Assembly: GCA_023135165.1 (NCBI GenBank)
Contig: JAGLTS010000038.1
Coordinates: forward strand, 1-64,000
Source of the DNA: Phycisphaerales bacterium
GTDB lineage: Bacteria; Planctomycetota; Phycisphaerae; Phycisphaerales; JAGLTS01
DNA length: 64,000 bases
Direction: 5' to 3'
The notes under the pieces were generated by a model that was not told where the DNA came from, did not search any database, and saw only the letters and a list, made by a program, of their open reading frames with translations. Both the position numbers and the translations under genes were made by a program. This document shows, piece after piece, positions 26,559 through 35,407 of this stretch; position 1 is the stretch's first letter, and every line of letters begins with the position of its first letter.

Positions 26559-27653
26559 TCATAGCACATCGTAGTGCTCCGAAACGACCGATTCCCAGTC
26601 GGCTCGGCTCTTGACCTTGACGAACGCTTCTTTCACCGCACCGGCGCTGGGATGATGTCGGGAAAACATGATGCCGAACTTCCGCATCATTCGGCCGGCG
26701 AGGCGCTCACCGTTGATCGCGACACTGATGTGAAAGTGCTGGAGGAGAACATCGCGTTGCTCGGCGATCGTCGGGGGCGACGGCGCCTGACCAGCCATGA
26801 GTTGGCGGGCTTGGCGGAAGATCCACGGGTTGCCGATGCAGCCGCGCGCCACGGCGACGGCCTTAACGCCGGTTTCGCTCAGCATGCGGAAGATGTCCTC
26901 AGGCTGCCAGATGTCGCCGGAGCCGAAGATGACGCGATCGTCGTAGCGTGCGGTCAGTTCCGCGAGGAATCGCCAGTCGCTCGGGCCGATGTACTTCTGC
27001 TTCACAGTGCGGGCATGCACGGTGGCCCATGCGTAGCCGAGGTCGTAAGCCGAGTTGAAGATGCGCTCGAAGTCCAGCGCAGCCTGTGGCGAATCATCCC
27101 ACGCGAGGCGGAGCTTGACCGTGCAGGGAATCGCACTCGGCACGGCCTCGCGCACAACCCGGAGCACAGCCGACGCTTGCTCGGGATGGGCGAGGAAGTG
27201 ACCGCCGCGGTACTTGCGAGCGATCTTCTTGACCGGACAGGCGAGGTTGACGTCGATGACCTCGAAGCCTTGGTCGGCGAGCAGCACCGCGGCTCTCGCC
27301 ATCTCACCGGGCTGGCTGCCGATGATCTGGCCTGCGAGTGGGTGGTCTTCCTCGCCGCCGGGGATGCTCTCTCGCAGGTCCGCGAGGTCCGCCTTGGCGA
27401 ATCCGCGTCCCCCCGCAAGAAGAAGCCGATCGAGCAGCGCCTCTGTCACGCAGAACGGGCAACCCTGCCGACGAGCGACGATGCGCATCGCCGCATCCGA
27501 GTACCCCGCAAGTCCCGCCTGGAAGAAAGGCGCATCGAAACCCGGCACCGCCTGCGGTATTCGCTGATCGAGTTCGTATTGCCGAGCGGCTGACGCGGCA
27601 TCGTACGATGTGGTTGAGTGGGGTCGCTCGTCTTGGCTGGCACTGGCCGACAT
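26559..27653 (-). CDS. dus: tRNA-dihydrouridine synthase
   Basis: FMN-dependent reductase that converts uridine to dihydrouridine in tRNA. The TIM-barrel features are clear: PFFQAGLAGYSDAAMR near the N-terminus, VIDVNLACPVKK with the catalytic Cys (C139), TVKLRLAW, TVHARTVKQKY, and the FMN phosphate site GSGDIW and AVARGCIGNPWIF. ATG 27653 is chosen; the longer frame to 27788 adds residues without homology and overlaps the divergent lipoprotein gene. The NLACP motif replaces the more common NxGCP. The subfamily (DusA/B/C) is not assigned. The neighbouring tRNA gene is coincidental. Confidence 0.92.
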   Translation of the reverse strand: MSASASQDERPHSTTSYDAASAARQYELDQRIPQAVPGFDAPFFQAGLAGYSDAAMRIVARRQGCPFCVTEALLDRLLLAGGRGFAKADLADLRESIPGGEEDHPLAGQIIGSQPGEMARAAVLLADQGFEVIDVNLACPVKKIARKYRGGHFLAHPEQASAVLRVVREAVPSAIPCTVKLRLAWDDSPQAALDFERIFNSAYDLGYAWATVHARTVKQKYIGPSDWRFLAELTARYDDRVIFGSGDIWQPEDIFRMLSETGVKAVAVARGCIGNPWIFRQARQLMAGQAPSPPTIAEQRDVLLQHFHISVAINGERLAGRMMRKFGIMFSRHHPSAGAVKEAFVKVKSRADWESVVSEHYDVL

Positions 27654-27725
27654 GGGCGCGAGAGTATACGCTCGCGGCACGACCGTCAGGTCTTGAGCCT
27701 TCACCGCTCGATCGGGAGTTGCGCC

Positions 27726-28148
27726 ATGTGTCGACCCATTCGGCTGATTCTCGTCGCGATCATCGCGGCTTCCGCAGGATGCGGGCACGTGCTGTATGAC
27801 CAGCCGACGCGCCCGTACCCTGAAGATACTCGGCAGAGCAGGGTGGCGGATGTGCAGGTGTTCCGCGACGGGCCGACGATCACGCTCGTCAGCGCGACGG
27901 GCGAGTCGTTTCAGGATGTTTCACTCTGGCTGAATCAGCGGTATATGCAGCACATCACGGCGCTCCCAGCCGGGGCGCAGTTGACGCTTGATCTGTTCGA
28001 CTTCCGTGATGATGCGGGCGAAGCGTTCCGCGGCGGCGGTTTCTTCGCCGGCTACGACCCGGATCGGCTCGTGACGGCACAAATCGAACTGACGGATGGA
28101 GAACTGGTCGGCCTGCTCGTGATTCCGCCACGTGTCGAGGGCGAGTAG
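27726..28148 (+). CDS. Predicted lipoprotein of unknown function
   Basis: Protein of 140 residues with a short signal sequence and a lipobox (ASAGC, Cys at about 19), so it is probably a membrane lipoprotein. The mature part is beta-rich and ends GELVGLLVIPPRVEGE. No family is recognised. ATG 27726 has GGGAG seven bases upstream. It is divergent from dus with 72 bases between the starts. Confidence 0.75.
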   Translation: MCRPIRLILVAIIAASAGCGHVLYDQPTRPYPEDTRQSRVADVQVFRDGPTITLVSATGESFQDVSLWLNQRYMQHITALPAGAQLTLDLFDFRDDAGEAFRGGGFFAGYDPDRLVTAQIELTDGELVGLLVIPPRVEGE

Positions 28149-28741
28149 GCGCGACGGACTGACCGCAGCAGCGACCCGCTCCACCGCCGTTATGTGCCTA
28201 AGACACCCCTCCTCAGCAGAGGATCGGTGAACGATCACCGCCGTCAGTCACTGCGCAGAAAGAAACCCACCAAACCCTTTGGGGAAGCTTGGTGGGTAGG
28301 AGGGAAGAAACACGTCACCTACAGGATACAGCAGCAATGGCCCCTGGTCGAGCCTGAATCCAGATTCGGAGGCCGATTTTGGCCGGCACAACCCCCACAG
28401 GGCGTCCAGGGCGTCCAGAGCCCCAACCCGGCAACCCGGCTAACATGTGCGATTTCAGGCGGTTGTGGCAACCATGACCGCGCACTTGACCCGTTTGCAG
28501 CCGGCGGGGCGGCATCCGGACGGAAACGGCGAGAATTCGCGTTGCTGCATACTCCTGACCTGTTTGTCGGAAAGCGATCCCGCTCTCCCGCACACTCTCG
28601 GAACAACGCGATGTTCCCGATGCGGCTGAGCTTCGCTCCGGCATCGGGAAGCCGCATTCCTGCACGGAATCCTGCATCCACTGCTTGGCGGTCAGCGGAA
28701 TGGGGATACACTCACAAGGTGGCAGAAGAGGGAGAGAGACT
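28149..28741. other. Intergenic region with a strong hairpin
   Basis: A gap of 593 bases after the lipoprotein gene. The main structure is a hairpin at 28265-28297: ACCCACCAA pairs with TTGGTGGGT, with a smaller CCC/GGG pairing inside the loop. T-rich sequence flanks it only on the minus strand. The rest (28300-28690) has open frames on both strands without recognisable domains. The dockerin-protein promoter must lie near the right end. Confidence 0.45.
28265..28297. terminator. Putative hairpin, terminator-like on the minus strand
   Basis: Nine-base-pair stem with a nested three-pair inner helix. On the minus strand it is followed by TTTCTTTCTG, which would suit an intrinsic terminator, but no minus-strand gene is known to its right. 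On the plus strand, where it follows the lipoprotein gene by about 115 bases, no T-run follows. Confidence 0.4.
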
Positions 28742-29992
28742 ATGTTTGATCGAAGAGCATCCGAGAAACTGGGCTTGCTCGGTCTGGCGACAACGTTGCT
28801 GGCAACATCGGTGGGGCTGGGATCAACCGCGTTGGTTCCGATTGACCCGCCGCTGATCACAATTGACGCGGTTTCGCCCACGGTTGCGCAGGGCGTGGTC
28901 TCGTCAGCGGATGTGCTGGCGACACCGCCTCTGACGGTGGAGATACCGTACCTTGCACTGGGGCTGCAGGAGCAGGACGATCTGGACTCCATCGCCGTAG
29001 GGCCAGGTCCGGTGGATGGCGACACGTATGCCCTGCTGTTCTCGGTGGATCGAGGCGTGTTCACCGGACATCCGCCTGACGCCGACCTGTGGCTGCTTGG
29101 GTACTACTACAACGCGTATCAGCAGGCGGGGCTTGGGCAGGCAGCGGGCGACATGAACATGTCAACGGACCTGTACACAAACGACGGGATCGTGCCCGGA
29201 CTGCGTGGGCGCGCGGTGTCGAACAACGTGACGGTGCGCGACGGCGGCGATGCGGGCGGAACGGATTTCGCGCTGCTGCCCGGGCCGCCGATGACGATTG
29301 ATGACCCAAACGCTGGGTCGGAGGACAACGTGAACGGGCTGGGTGGCAGCAGCGGATCGGCCTTGCGAGGCGGTGAGAATCTGTACTTCAGCCTGACGAG
29401 AAGCAGCCCGTCCCTGCCCTTGTTGGTCGGTGTCGGTGGGTCCAACAGCGGCGCGGACATCTACACGAACGGCCCGGACACGGCTGGCAACACGTTGATC
29501 TTCGCGAACTCGTACGAGCTTGGTCTGGTCCCGATGGACGAGATCACCAGTTCGCTCGTACTCCGGGGGCTGGCCAAAGGCCCCACTGGGCACATGTTCG
29601 GGCCGGGCGACCGGGTGATCTTCAGCCTTGATCCCGACTCACCTACGCTGAACTTGCTTGAGTTCAACTCGTCGGACCTGCTGGTCGTGGGCTACGGGTG
29701 GCCGATCGAGCTGTTCACGGGTGGGGATGACATCGGGCTGGGCAACGATGCGGTGATTTCCGCCCTGACGTACTACCTCACGGATGACATTCAGTCGGCG
29801 ATCCTGGACCACGGCATTCGCAGCGACTGCATCCCTGCTGATCTGAACTGCGATGGTTATGTGGACCAGTCGGACCTGGGAATCCTGCTCGCTGCGTACG
29901 AGGCGAATGACAGCGGGGACATCAACGGCGACGGCGCGACGGATCAGGCCGATCTGGGCATCCTGCTGAGCTTCTACGGCTACGGCACATGA
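28742..29992 (+). CDS. Secreted protein with tandem dockerin-like C-terminus
   Basis: Exported protein of 416 residues. The signal sequence is LGLLGLATTLLATSVGLGSTA. The body is beta-rich, with repeated YTNDGI, YTNGPDTAG and FSLDPDSP segments that recall a beta-propeller or lectin-like fold, but I cannot name a family. The last 60 residues hold two dockerin-like loops (DLNCDGYVDQSDLGILLA and DINGDGATDQADLGILLS) and end YGYGT. The first loop has Cys in place of the usual Gly or Asp. ATG 28742 has GGAGAG upstream. Confidence 0.82.
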   Translation: MFDRRASEKLGLLGLATTLLATSVGLGSTALVPIDPPLITIDAVSPTVAQGVVSSADVLATPPLTVEIPYLALGLQEQDDLDSIAVGPGPVDGDTYALLFSVDRGVFTGHPPDADLWLLGYYYNAYQQAGLGQAAGDMNMSTDLYTNDGIVPGLRGRAVSNNVTVRDGGDAGGTDFALLPGPPMTIDDPNAGSEDNVNGLGGSSGSALRGGENLYFSLTRSSPSLPLLVGVGGSNSGADIYTNGPDTAGNTLIFANSYELGLVPMDEITSSLVLRGLAKGPTGHMFGPGDRVIFSLDPDSPTLNLLEFNSSDLLVVGYGWPIELFTGGDDIGLGNDAVISALTYYLTDDIQSAILDHGIRSDCIPADLNCDGYVDQSDLGILLAAYEANDSGDINGDGATDQADLGILLSFYGYGT

Positions 29993-30019
29993 GCGGGCGT
30001 GGTGTCGGCTTGGGTGCAC

Positions 30020-30042
30020 GTTATCGGCTTGCGCCCGATAAC
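30020..30042 (+). terminator. Terminator-like hairpin after a dockerin-protein gene
   Basis: GTTATCGG pairs perfectly with CCGATAAC across seven bases, 28 bases after the stop at 29992. There is no T-run, so it could be an RNA 3' end stabiliser or a factor-dependent terminator. Confidence 0.4.
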
Positions 30043-30366
30043 AACGCGGGCGATGGTGCCGCAGAGGCGGTATGTCGCCAATCTGCGCGACACCGGCGAG
30101 CAGGTCGTCACAGCCATGCCGCAACGGGCATCGGTGAGGCCGTATTTCAGCAGATAACTCCCCGAATGGCATTGGCTTACCGGCTTGGGATCGAGTACTC
30201 TGTCGGTGGGCATTCATCGGCCCTTGTACATTTCGGTCCGCGCCTGATTGCGGAGTACAGGCCCAGCAGGACTGGTCGCGGCATACTCCTTGGATGTTGC
30301 GATTGGCTGGCTGAGAAGGCTTGGCGCATGGGCGCATTTGGCCGATGCTAACGTTGGACTTGGCGT

Positions 30367-30386
30367 GCATCGCCGCGTGGCGATGC
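30367..30386. other. Perfect eight-pair hairpin in intergenic DNA
   Basis: GCATCGCC and GGCGATGC enclose GCGT. There is no T-run. It stands mid-gap, 252 bases before the next gene, and could be a protein-binding palindrome or part of a structured leader. Confidence 0.4.
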
Positions 30387-30638
30387 CGAAGGCGTGTTAG
30401 AGGCTGCGTGCAGGCACTGGCTCGCTGCGGGGCAGGCCTGAGCACAGCCAAGGTATTTGGTGAGAACAAGCCGTATGGCCAGAAATTCGTGAAACCGCCG
30501 GGGTGGTGGTGCTCGAACAGGATGGGGGGAGATAGCTTGTGGGATGGTGGAGTGAATACCCGATCCGACCAACGACCGTTGGCCCCGCTTCTCGGCCTCC
30601 GGTCGAACGATAACCTGAGACATAGAGGATAGATAGAG

Positions 30639-32201
30639 ATGATCACAGTGAATCGGTTGAAGCTGGCCGTCCTCCCCGTCCTTCTGCTTGCGGGGAGCAG
30701 CGTGATGGCAGATCCAGTTGGCTCGATCGTGCTGCGTCAGTTCGACACGGCGACGGGGGGCTCCGAATGGCAGTACTTCGGAGCGCTCGCCATGAGCGAG
30801 ACCGACCACGTTGCTGTTGCTGCGGGGATCAACGGCAGCGCGGACTATGACACGCTGATCTGGCACTTCGACGGCGTAAGCGGATCCGTCGCCTACCGCG
30901 AGGGGTTCGTGACGGTCCTCTGCCACCCAATCCAAGGAAATGACTTCACGGTCAAGGTGGGCCAGATTATCGTCAGCGGCGTCAACATCAACTCCTCCGG
31001 CGAGATCGCCTATCGAGGCCAACTCAGGGTCACCTGTGAGGAACCCGACGACCCAGCGTGCGATTATGACGGCCGAAACGCCTTCTTCATCGGTGACGAG
31101 TACGCCTTCGGCGGCGCGGACGCCCCCGAGGACTACATCTGCGACCTCGGCTCACACAACACGCCCAAGGACGCCTGCCTCGATGACCTCGGTCGTGCGT
31201 TCGGCCGGCTCAAGACAACCGGCCTGAATGCGCACAGCAACGTCGCCGTCGGGAACTGCGCCGCGCCCACGGCCATCACCTGCTACGGCGACGAACTCGA
31301 GGGGACCGTTGGCCAGTTCGGCAAGTTCGCCTCCGAGCTGTACGTCGTCCCATCGACGCTCAAGTACTACTGCGTTAACAACGTGCTCCAGGTGCCGTCC
31401 ACCGAAAACGTCAAGGTCATTCTCAACGGCGAGGCGATCCTCAGCGAGAGCGACTCCGTCACGCTTCCGGACAAAACCACCGTCACCATCGCCGGCATCA
31501 CCGACGTCGCAATCAGCTTCAAGGAAACCCCGCTGTGGATCGGCACGATCTCCGGCGCCGGCATCACCACGGTGAACAACGACGTCGTCAGCTACGGCGG
31601 GACGATCATCGCCCACGAGGGTGATCCCTTCGACGCTATTCCCAACTCGGTGTTCGGAGTTGCTGCCGGCAATGTCGCTCCAGGACTGATCTCCACGGAC
31701 GACGACTGCCACATCGCCTACACATGGGTTGTCACCTACGATCCGGGCGGACCTGATGAAGAGCTGCTCCAGATCCTCGTCTACAACGGTGAACTCGTCC
31801 TGGCGACCAACGATCTCATCGACCAGAACGGCGACGGCCAGGTCAACGAGGGCGACTATGGTGCATACCTCGTCGGCTTCCATACCGACATCGCAGTGAA
31901 CGACCGCGAGATCTGGTTCATCGGCGATGCGCATACTTCGCTCGGCGATCGCATGGTCGTCATGAGCCTGACCAGCTTGCCCGAAGTCGACAACCCGTGG
32001 TGCGACCAGGCAGAGCCCTGCGTCGGCGACATCAACGGGGACGGCTATCGCAACCAGAACGACCTCGGCATCCTCTTGGCCTGCTACGACTTGCTCCCTG
32101 TCACGCCCGAATGTGAAGGCGCGGACCTCGATAACGACGGCGATGTCGATCAGCAAGACTTGGGCATCTTCCTGGCCGTCTACGACATTCCGTGCCCGTG
32201 A
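30639..32201 (+). CDS. Secreted protein with tandem dockerin-like C-terminus
   Basis: Exported protein of 520 residues with signal peptide LAVLPVLLLAGSSVMA, cut before DPVG. The body (about 25-460) contains blocks that alternate between statements like GEIAYRGQLRV and HIAYTWVVTYDPG, resembling the beta-propeller-type repeat proteins common in planctomycetes. There are several Cys pairs. The tail holds two dockerin-like loops (DINGDGYRNQNDLGILLA and DLDNDGDVDQQDLGIFLA) and ends YDIPCP exactly like the giant protein. It is followed by a strong intrinsic terminator. Function is unknown. Confidence 0.82.
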   Translation: MITVNRLKLAVLPVLLLAGSSVMADPVGSIVLRQFDTATGGSEWQYFGALAMSETDHVAVAAGINGSADYDTLIWHFDGVSGSVAYREGFVTVLCHPIQGNDFTVKVGQIIVSGVNINSSGEIAYRGQLRVTCEEPDDPACDYDGRNAFFIGDEYAFGGADAPEDYICDLGSHNTPKDACLDDLGRAFGRLKTTGLNAHSNVAVGNCAAPTAITCYGDELEGTVGQFGKFASELYVVPSTLKYYCVNNVLQVPSTENVKVILNGEAILSESDSVTLPDKTTVTIAGITDVAISFKETPLWIGTISGAGITTVNNDVVSYGGTIIAHEGDPFDAIPNSVFGVAAGNVAPGLISTDDDCHIAYTWVVTYDPGGPDEELLQILVYNGELVLATNDLIDQNGDGQVNEGDYGAYLVGFHTDIAVNDREIWFIGDAHTSLGDRMVVMSLTSLPEVDNPWCDQAEPCVGDINGDGYRNQNDLGILLACYDLLPVTPECEGADLDNDGDVDQQDLGIFLAVYDIPCP

Positions 32202-32241
32202 GCCTGTAGCTCGGTCACAACATCGCGTACCTTTCTTCAAT

Positions 32242-32269
32242 CCCCGGTCCCGTCAGGCCGGGGGTTTTT
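32242..32269 (+). terminator. Intrinsic terminator of the dockerin-protein gene
   Basis: CCCCGG pairs with CCGGGG across a ten-base loop and is followed by GTTTTT. It lies 41 bases after the stop at 32201 and 31 bases before the sppA-like start, so it insulates the two genes. Confidence 0.85.
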
Positions 32270-32300
32270 CCATGCGCCGACGCGATACACTGAGCGCACC

Positions 32301-33317
32301 ATGCGAAACCACATCACCGCTGTCGCACTATTGTGCGCCCTGTTCACCGCCGTCGGGTGCATGCCCTACCGATTCGTGATCGACGTGACCAGTCCGACGG
32401 AAGAGCTCACCGAGTCGGTCATCCTGCGCGATCGAGGCGCCAGCCGGTGGGGGCAGGCGAAGATCGCGATGATCGATCTGAACGGCACCTTCGCCGACCG
32501 GCAGTCGTCCTCCGTACTCACGCCACCTCGAAACCCGGTGAGCGAGTTCGTCGAACGCCTGCGCGAGGCGGAGGAGGATGACGCGGTGCGCGCGATCATC
32601 GTGCGGATCAATTCGCCGGGCGGGACCGTCGCTGCAAGCGAAACGCTCTACCAGGAGTTGTGCGCATTTCGCGAGCGGTCCGGCAAGCCGATCGTCATTC
32701 TCATGGGCGAGGTCGCGGCAAGCGGTGGGTACTACGTCGCGCTGGCGGGTGACGAGCTGATCGCACAACCGACGACCGTCACCGGCTCGATCGGCGTGCT
32801 CATCCAACTTGTGAACATCAGCGACACCATGCGAATGCTCGGCATCAGAGCGCGAGCCGTGACGAGCGGCCCGAACAAGGCGATGGGTTCACCCTTTGAA
32901 CCTGAAGAGTCGGAACATCGCGCGATCTTCCAGCGGATCGTGGATGAGTTCTACGCGAGCTTTTGCGCACTTGTCGTCGAGCGCCGGCCGAACATCCAGC
33001 CCGAGTTGCTCGCCGGCGCGACCGACGGTCGTGTCATGACCGGCACACAGGCTGCACAGATCGGCCTGATTGACCGCACGGGCACGCTCCGCGACGCATT
33101 CGACGCAGCCAAGCACCGGGCAGGACTCACCAGCGCGAAACTCGTGAAATACCATCGGCCGAGCGAGCACATCGCCACACCCTATGCCGTGACCGGCAGC
33201 GCGCAGCCCACGGCAGCCTCGCACCAGGTCAATCTCATTCAGGTGAACCTCAGCGAACTGCCCGGCATGACAAGCGGGTTCTACTACCTCTGGGACCCGA
33301 CGCTCGACGCAGAATAG
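32301..33317 (+). CDS. S49-family signal peptide peptidase-like protease (SppA-like)
   Basis: Serine-lysine protease of the S49 family, 338 residues, of the short single-domain type. The Ser nucleophile is in EVAASGGYYVA (S141), the general-base Lys in TSGPNKAMGSPF (K193), and the oxyanion segment in RINSPGGTV. The N-terminus has a signal sequence ending AVGC (Cys 20), so it may be a lipoprotein anchored on the outer side of the membrane. SppA enzymes degrade leftover signal peptides; that fits a region rich in secreted proteins. ATG 32301 follows closely after a terminator, so it has its own promoter. Confidence 0.92.
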   Translation: MRNHITAVALLCALFTAVGCMPYRFVIDVTSPTEELTESVILRDRGASRWGQAKIAMIDLNGTFADRQSSSVLTPPRNPVSEFVERLREAEEDDAVRAIIVRINSPGGTVAASETLYQELCAFRERSGKPIVILMGEVAASGGYYVALAGDELIAQPTTVTGSIGVLIQLVNISDTMRMLGIRARAVTSGPNKAMGSPFEPEESEHRAIFQRIVDEFYASFCALVVERRPNIQPELLAGATDGRVMTGTQAAQIGLIDRTGTLRDAFDAAKHRAGLTSAKLVKYHRPSEHIATPYAVTGSAQPTAASHQVNLIQVNLSELPGMTSGFYYLWDPTLDAE

Positions 33318-33355
33318 GACGAACCACTGCAGACGCCACGCAAGATCGCGGCTCA

Positions 33356-35236
33356 TCATGGGTTTTGCTTACAGATGAACCCGTACACTTGCTCCGTGAG
33401 GTTCTTGGCGACTTCCGACATGTCACTGATGTCATTCAAGTGAGCGAGGGCTTTCCTCGCGAAGCTCTGTTTGTCGTTGAGCGTCCCTGGCGGAGCCGCA
33501 TATGAGCCCCGGCGCTTCTTCTGTGCCTTCAGCACCTGGCTCTCGATGAACTCGCCAAGCGGTTCGTTGGCGTAGTCCTCCTGGCCGAAGTTGTTGAGAG
33601 CGGCATCCTCCTCGCCGTACGAGTGCAGGACCGCCTTGATCACGGCGGGAGTCAGTAGATTCTCGATCTCTCGGCACTTCAAGACGTGGTAGCGGTCGCC
33701 GAGGACTTCGCCGAGCCGCTCATGCCGATCTTCCTTGTCTTGATCCTTGTCCGCGATCAGGAACAGCTTGCCGCACACGCGCTGGGGATCCACGCCTTCC
33801 TCTGGGTCAAGAAAGGACCAATGCACGATGTTCGCGCCGCCGTATTCCACGAAGGAGTAGTGGATGTCCTCAGTGAAACGCGGTCGGCTCTGCGACGGCG
33901 AGTCTTGGTGCAGCTTCAGATACCGACGGAGATACATCCGGTCGGTGATGCCTTCGACCCAGATCGTGCAGTTGCTGAGCATCACCGAGGAGTTCCGCAC
34001 ACCCAGTTCCGCAAGCAGGCTGAAATCCTCGTTGCTCGTGTTCCGGATGCTGAAGCGCGGCGCGTTATCGCCGTTCTCTCGCTCGTCCTTATCCTCGTTT
34101 CCAGCCACGTGTTGGCTGAATCGGAAGACCGAAACGCGATCCTGGTCAAGCGTGATATCGAGGAAGTGGTTGGAATGTGTCGCGACAAACACCTGCCTGC
34201 TACCGGTCACCTCCGATTCGTCGAAGATCGTGTCGATCAGGATTCGCTGAAATCCTGGATGCAGACACAACTCCGGCTCCTCGATGAACATCACAAGGTG
34301 TTTGTCGCGATGCAGGAACAGCGGCAGCGTCATGATGATGACCTGTGCGATGCCATCTCCGAGATCATAGATTGGCCGCTCTTCGGCACCGATCCGTACG
34401 CAGAGGACGTCACCATCTTCCTTGGGGATCAACGTAATTTTCGCACCCTCAAAGAACGTCCTGCTCAGGTACTGCTCGTAGCTGCGGATGATCTCGCGAC
34501 GCTCGTAAGCCCCGAGCAGGTAGCTGCGAACCTCATCGCGGAGTTCCTCCCCGGTGAGGATCGAACCGGTCTCCAGCGAGTCCTTGCTTCCAGAGCGTGT
34601 GCCGTGCTTCGGGCATCCTTGTTGCTTTCCATCGAAGTAGTCTGCAACCGTCCGGTTGTGGTACTGATGTGCTGTGCCGGGCAGCGGACGAAGGCCACGC
34701 AGCGTCGGGATGTAGATCTTCTTGAGTTCGACTTCAGGCTGAGATCCACTGATGGGCCCGGCAGTGCCCTGCATCACACGACGCACGTTCCGCGCCCACT
34801 CTGAAAGCCCGCCGGGCTGACGACCACCAGCCCTCTCAGACGCCTCAACCAGATTAGCGATCTCAGTGGCGCTCCACAGCAAGGCCCCGTATTTGGTCTC
34901 TCGATCAGATCGCCGCATGAGTGCCTGGAACTGCCGAATGGAGCGACCGATCTGTCCCTCTTGGGTGGCGTGGCCCCGCAGCAACCGCGAGTTGAGATCA
35001 CTCTGCAAGACACGGACGGCGTCCTTCTGCCGGTCGGGCACGGTGCAGGACCAGTAGGCAAGCTCCGGGGCTGCGAACAGCGCGCGGAGAAGCCGGCTCT
35101 TGCCGGAGTTGTTCACGCCGATGAACACGTTGAGCGTGGATAGATTGACAAGCCACGGGGCTCCCGCAGCGTCTTCTGGGTGGTACTCCTTTCGGATGAA
35201 CTCCGGTATCTCAAGTTCCCGGATGATGTGGGCCAT
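33356..35236 (-). CDS. OLD-family ATPase with TOPRIM nuclease domain
   Basis: Protein of 626 residues. The N-terminal ABC/SMC-type ATPase has Walker A GVNNSGKS (40-47), a long insertion, the Walker B region LVMFIEEPELCLHPG and the H-loop VFVATHSNHF. The C-terminal TOPRIM domain has its acid residue in WVEGITDRMYL and the DxD pair in LIADKDQD. This is the OLD layout, known from phage P2 Old, class 1 and from the GajA subunit of Gabija. No UvrD-like GajB or reverse transcriptase is adjacent, so it is a stand-alone OLD protein, plausibly antiviral. ATG 35236 is preferred to 35329. The neighbours have ordinary functions. Confidence 0.85.
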   Translation of the reverse strand: MAHIIRELEIPEFIRKEYHPEDAAGAPWLVNLSTLNVFIGVNNSGKSRLLRALFAAPELAYWSCTVPDRQKDAVRVLQSDLNSRLLRGHATQEGQIGRSIRQFQALMRRSDRETKYGALLWSATEIANLVEASERAGGRQPGGLSEWARNVRRVMQGTAGPISGSQPEVELKKIYIPTLRGLRPLPGTAHQYHNRTVADYFDGKQQGCPKHGTRSGSKDSLETGSILTGEELRDEVRSYLLGAYERREIIRSYEQYLSRTFFEGAKITLIPKEDGDVLCVRIGAEERPIYDLGDGIAQVIIMTLPLFLHRDKHLVMFIEEPELCLHPGFQRILIDTIFDESEVTGSRQVFVATHSNHFLDITLDQDRVSVFRFSQHVAGNEDKDERENGDNAPRFSIRNTSNEDFSLLAELGVRNSSVMLSNCTIWVEGITDRMYLRRYLKLHQDSPSQSRPRFTEDIHYSFVEYGGANIVHWSFLDPEEGVDPQRVCGKLFLIADKDQDKEDRHERLGEVLGDRYHVLKCREIENLLTPAVIKAVLHSYGEEDAALNNFGQEDYANEPLGEFIESQVLKAQKKRRGSYAAPPGTLNDKQSFARKALAHLNDISDMSEVAKNLTEQVYGFICKQNP

Positions 35237-35407
35237 GCCAGCAGTATCACCCGTGCTCGGCGAATCGGCAACAGAGCCCAGCGGACCCCCGGAAACCCAC
35301 TCGCAGCAACGCCAGTCGTCGCCGGACATGGTATCCTGCGGGATTGGACGGTCGGCACAGGGCTGGCTGGGACTCTGGGGGGAATCCAGACTGCAAGGAA
35401 ACTATCA

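Larger units (their letters stand above)
29993..30638. other. Intergenic region with two hairpins
   Basis: Gap of 646 bases between two dockerin-protein genes on the same strand. It contains perfect hairpins at 30020-30042 and 30367-30386, listed separately. A plus-strand open frame at 29989-30351 overlaps the previous stop codon and shows no domain or ribosome site. A purine-rich segment lies at 30600-30638 just before the next start (GAGGATAGATAGAG). Confidence 0.45.

Noticed and set aside
28315-29064. 249-codon minus-strand frame over the gap and the start of a secreted-protein gene
   Set aside because: No start signal or domain; opposite to a gene with signal peptide and dockerin tail.
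29989-30351. 120-codon open frame after a dockerin-protein gene
   Set aside because: It begins inside the previous stop region, has no ribosome site, no recognisable domain, and covers a terminator-like hairpin.
30345-30405. Integron attC-like site near GCTAAC...GTTGGAC
   Set aside because: The consensus core sites do not match in the required pairing and no integrase or cassette structure is present; only a simple palindrome remains.
33686-34804. 372-codon plus-strand frame inside the OLD-family gene
   Set aside because: Antisense to a gene with clear Walker and TOPRIM motifs.
33356-35236. Gabija defence system
   Set aside because: The OLD-family gene could be a GajA-like protein, but the required UvrD-like GajB gene is absent on both sides.
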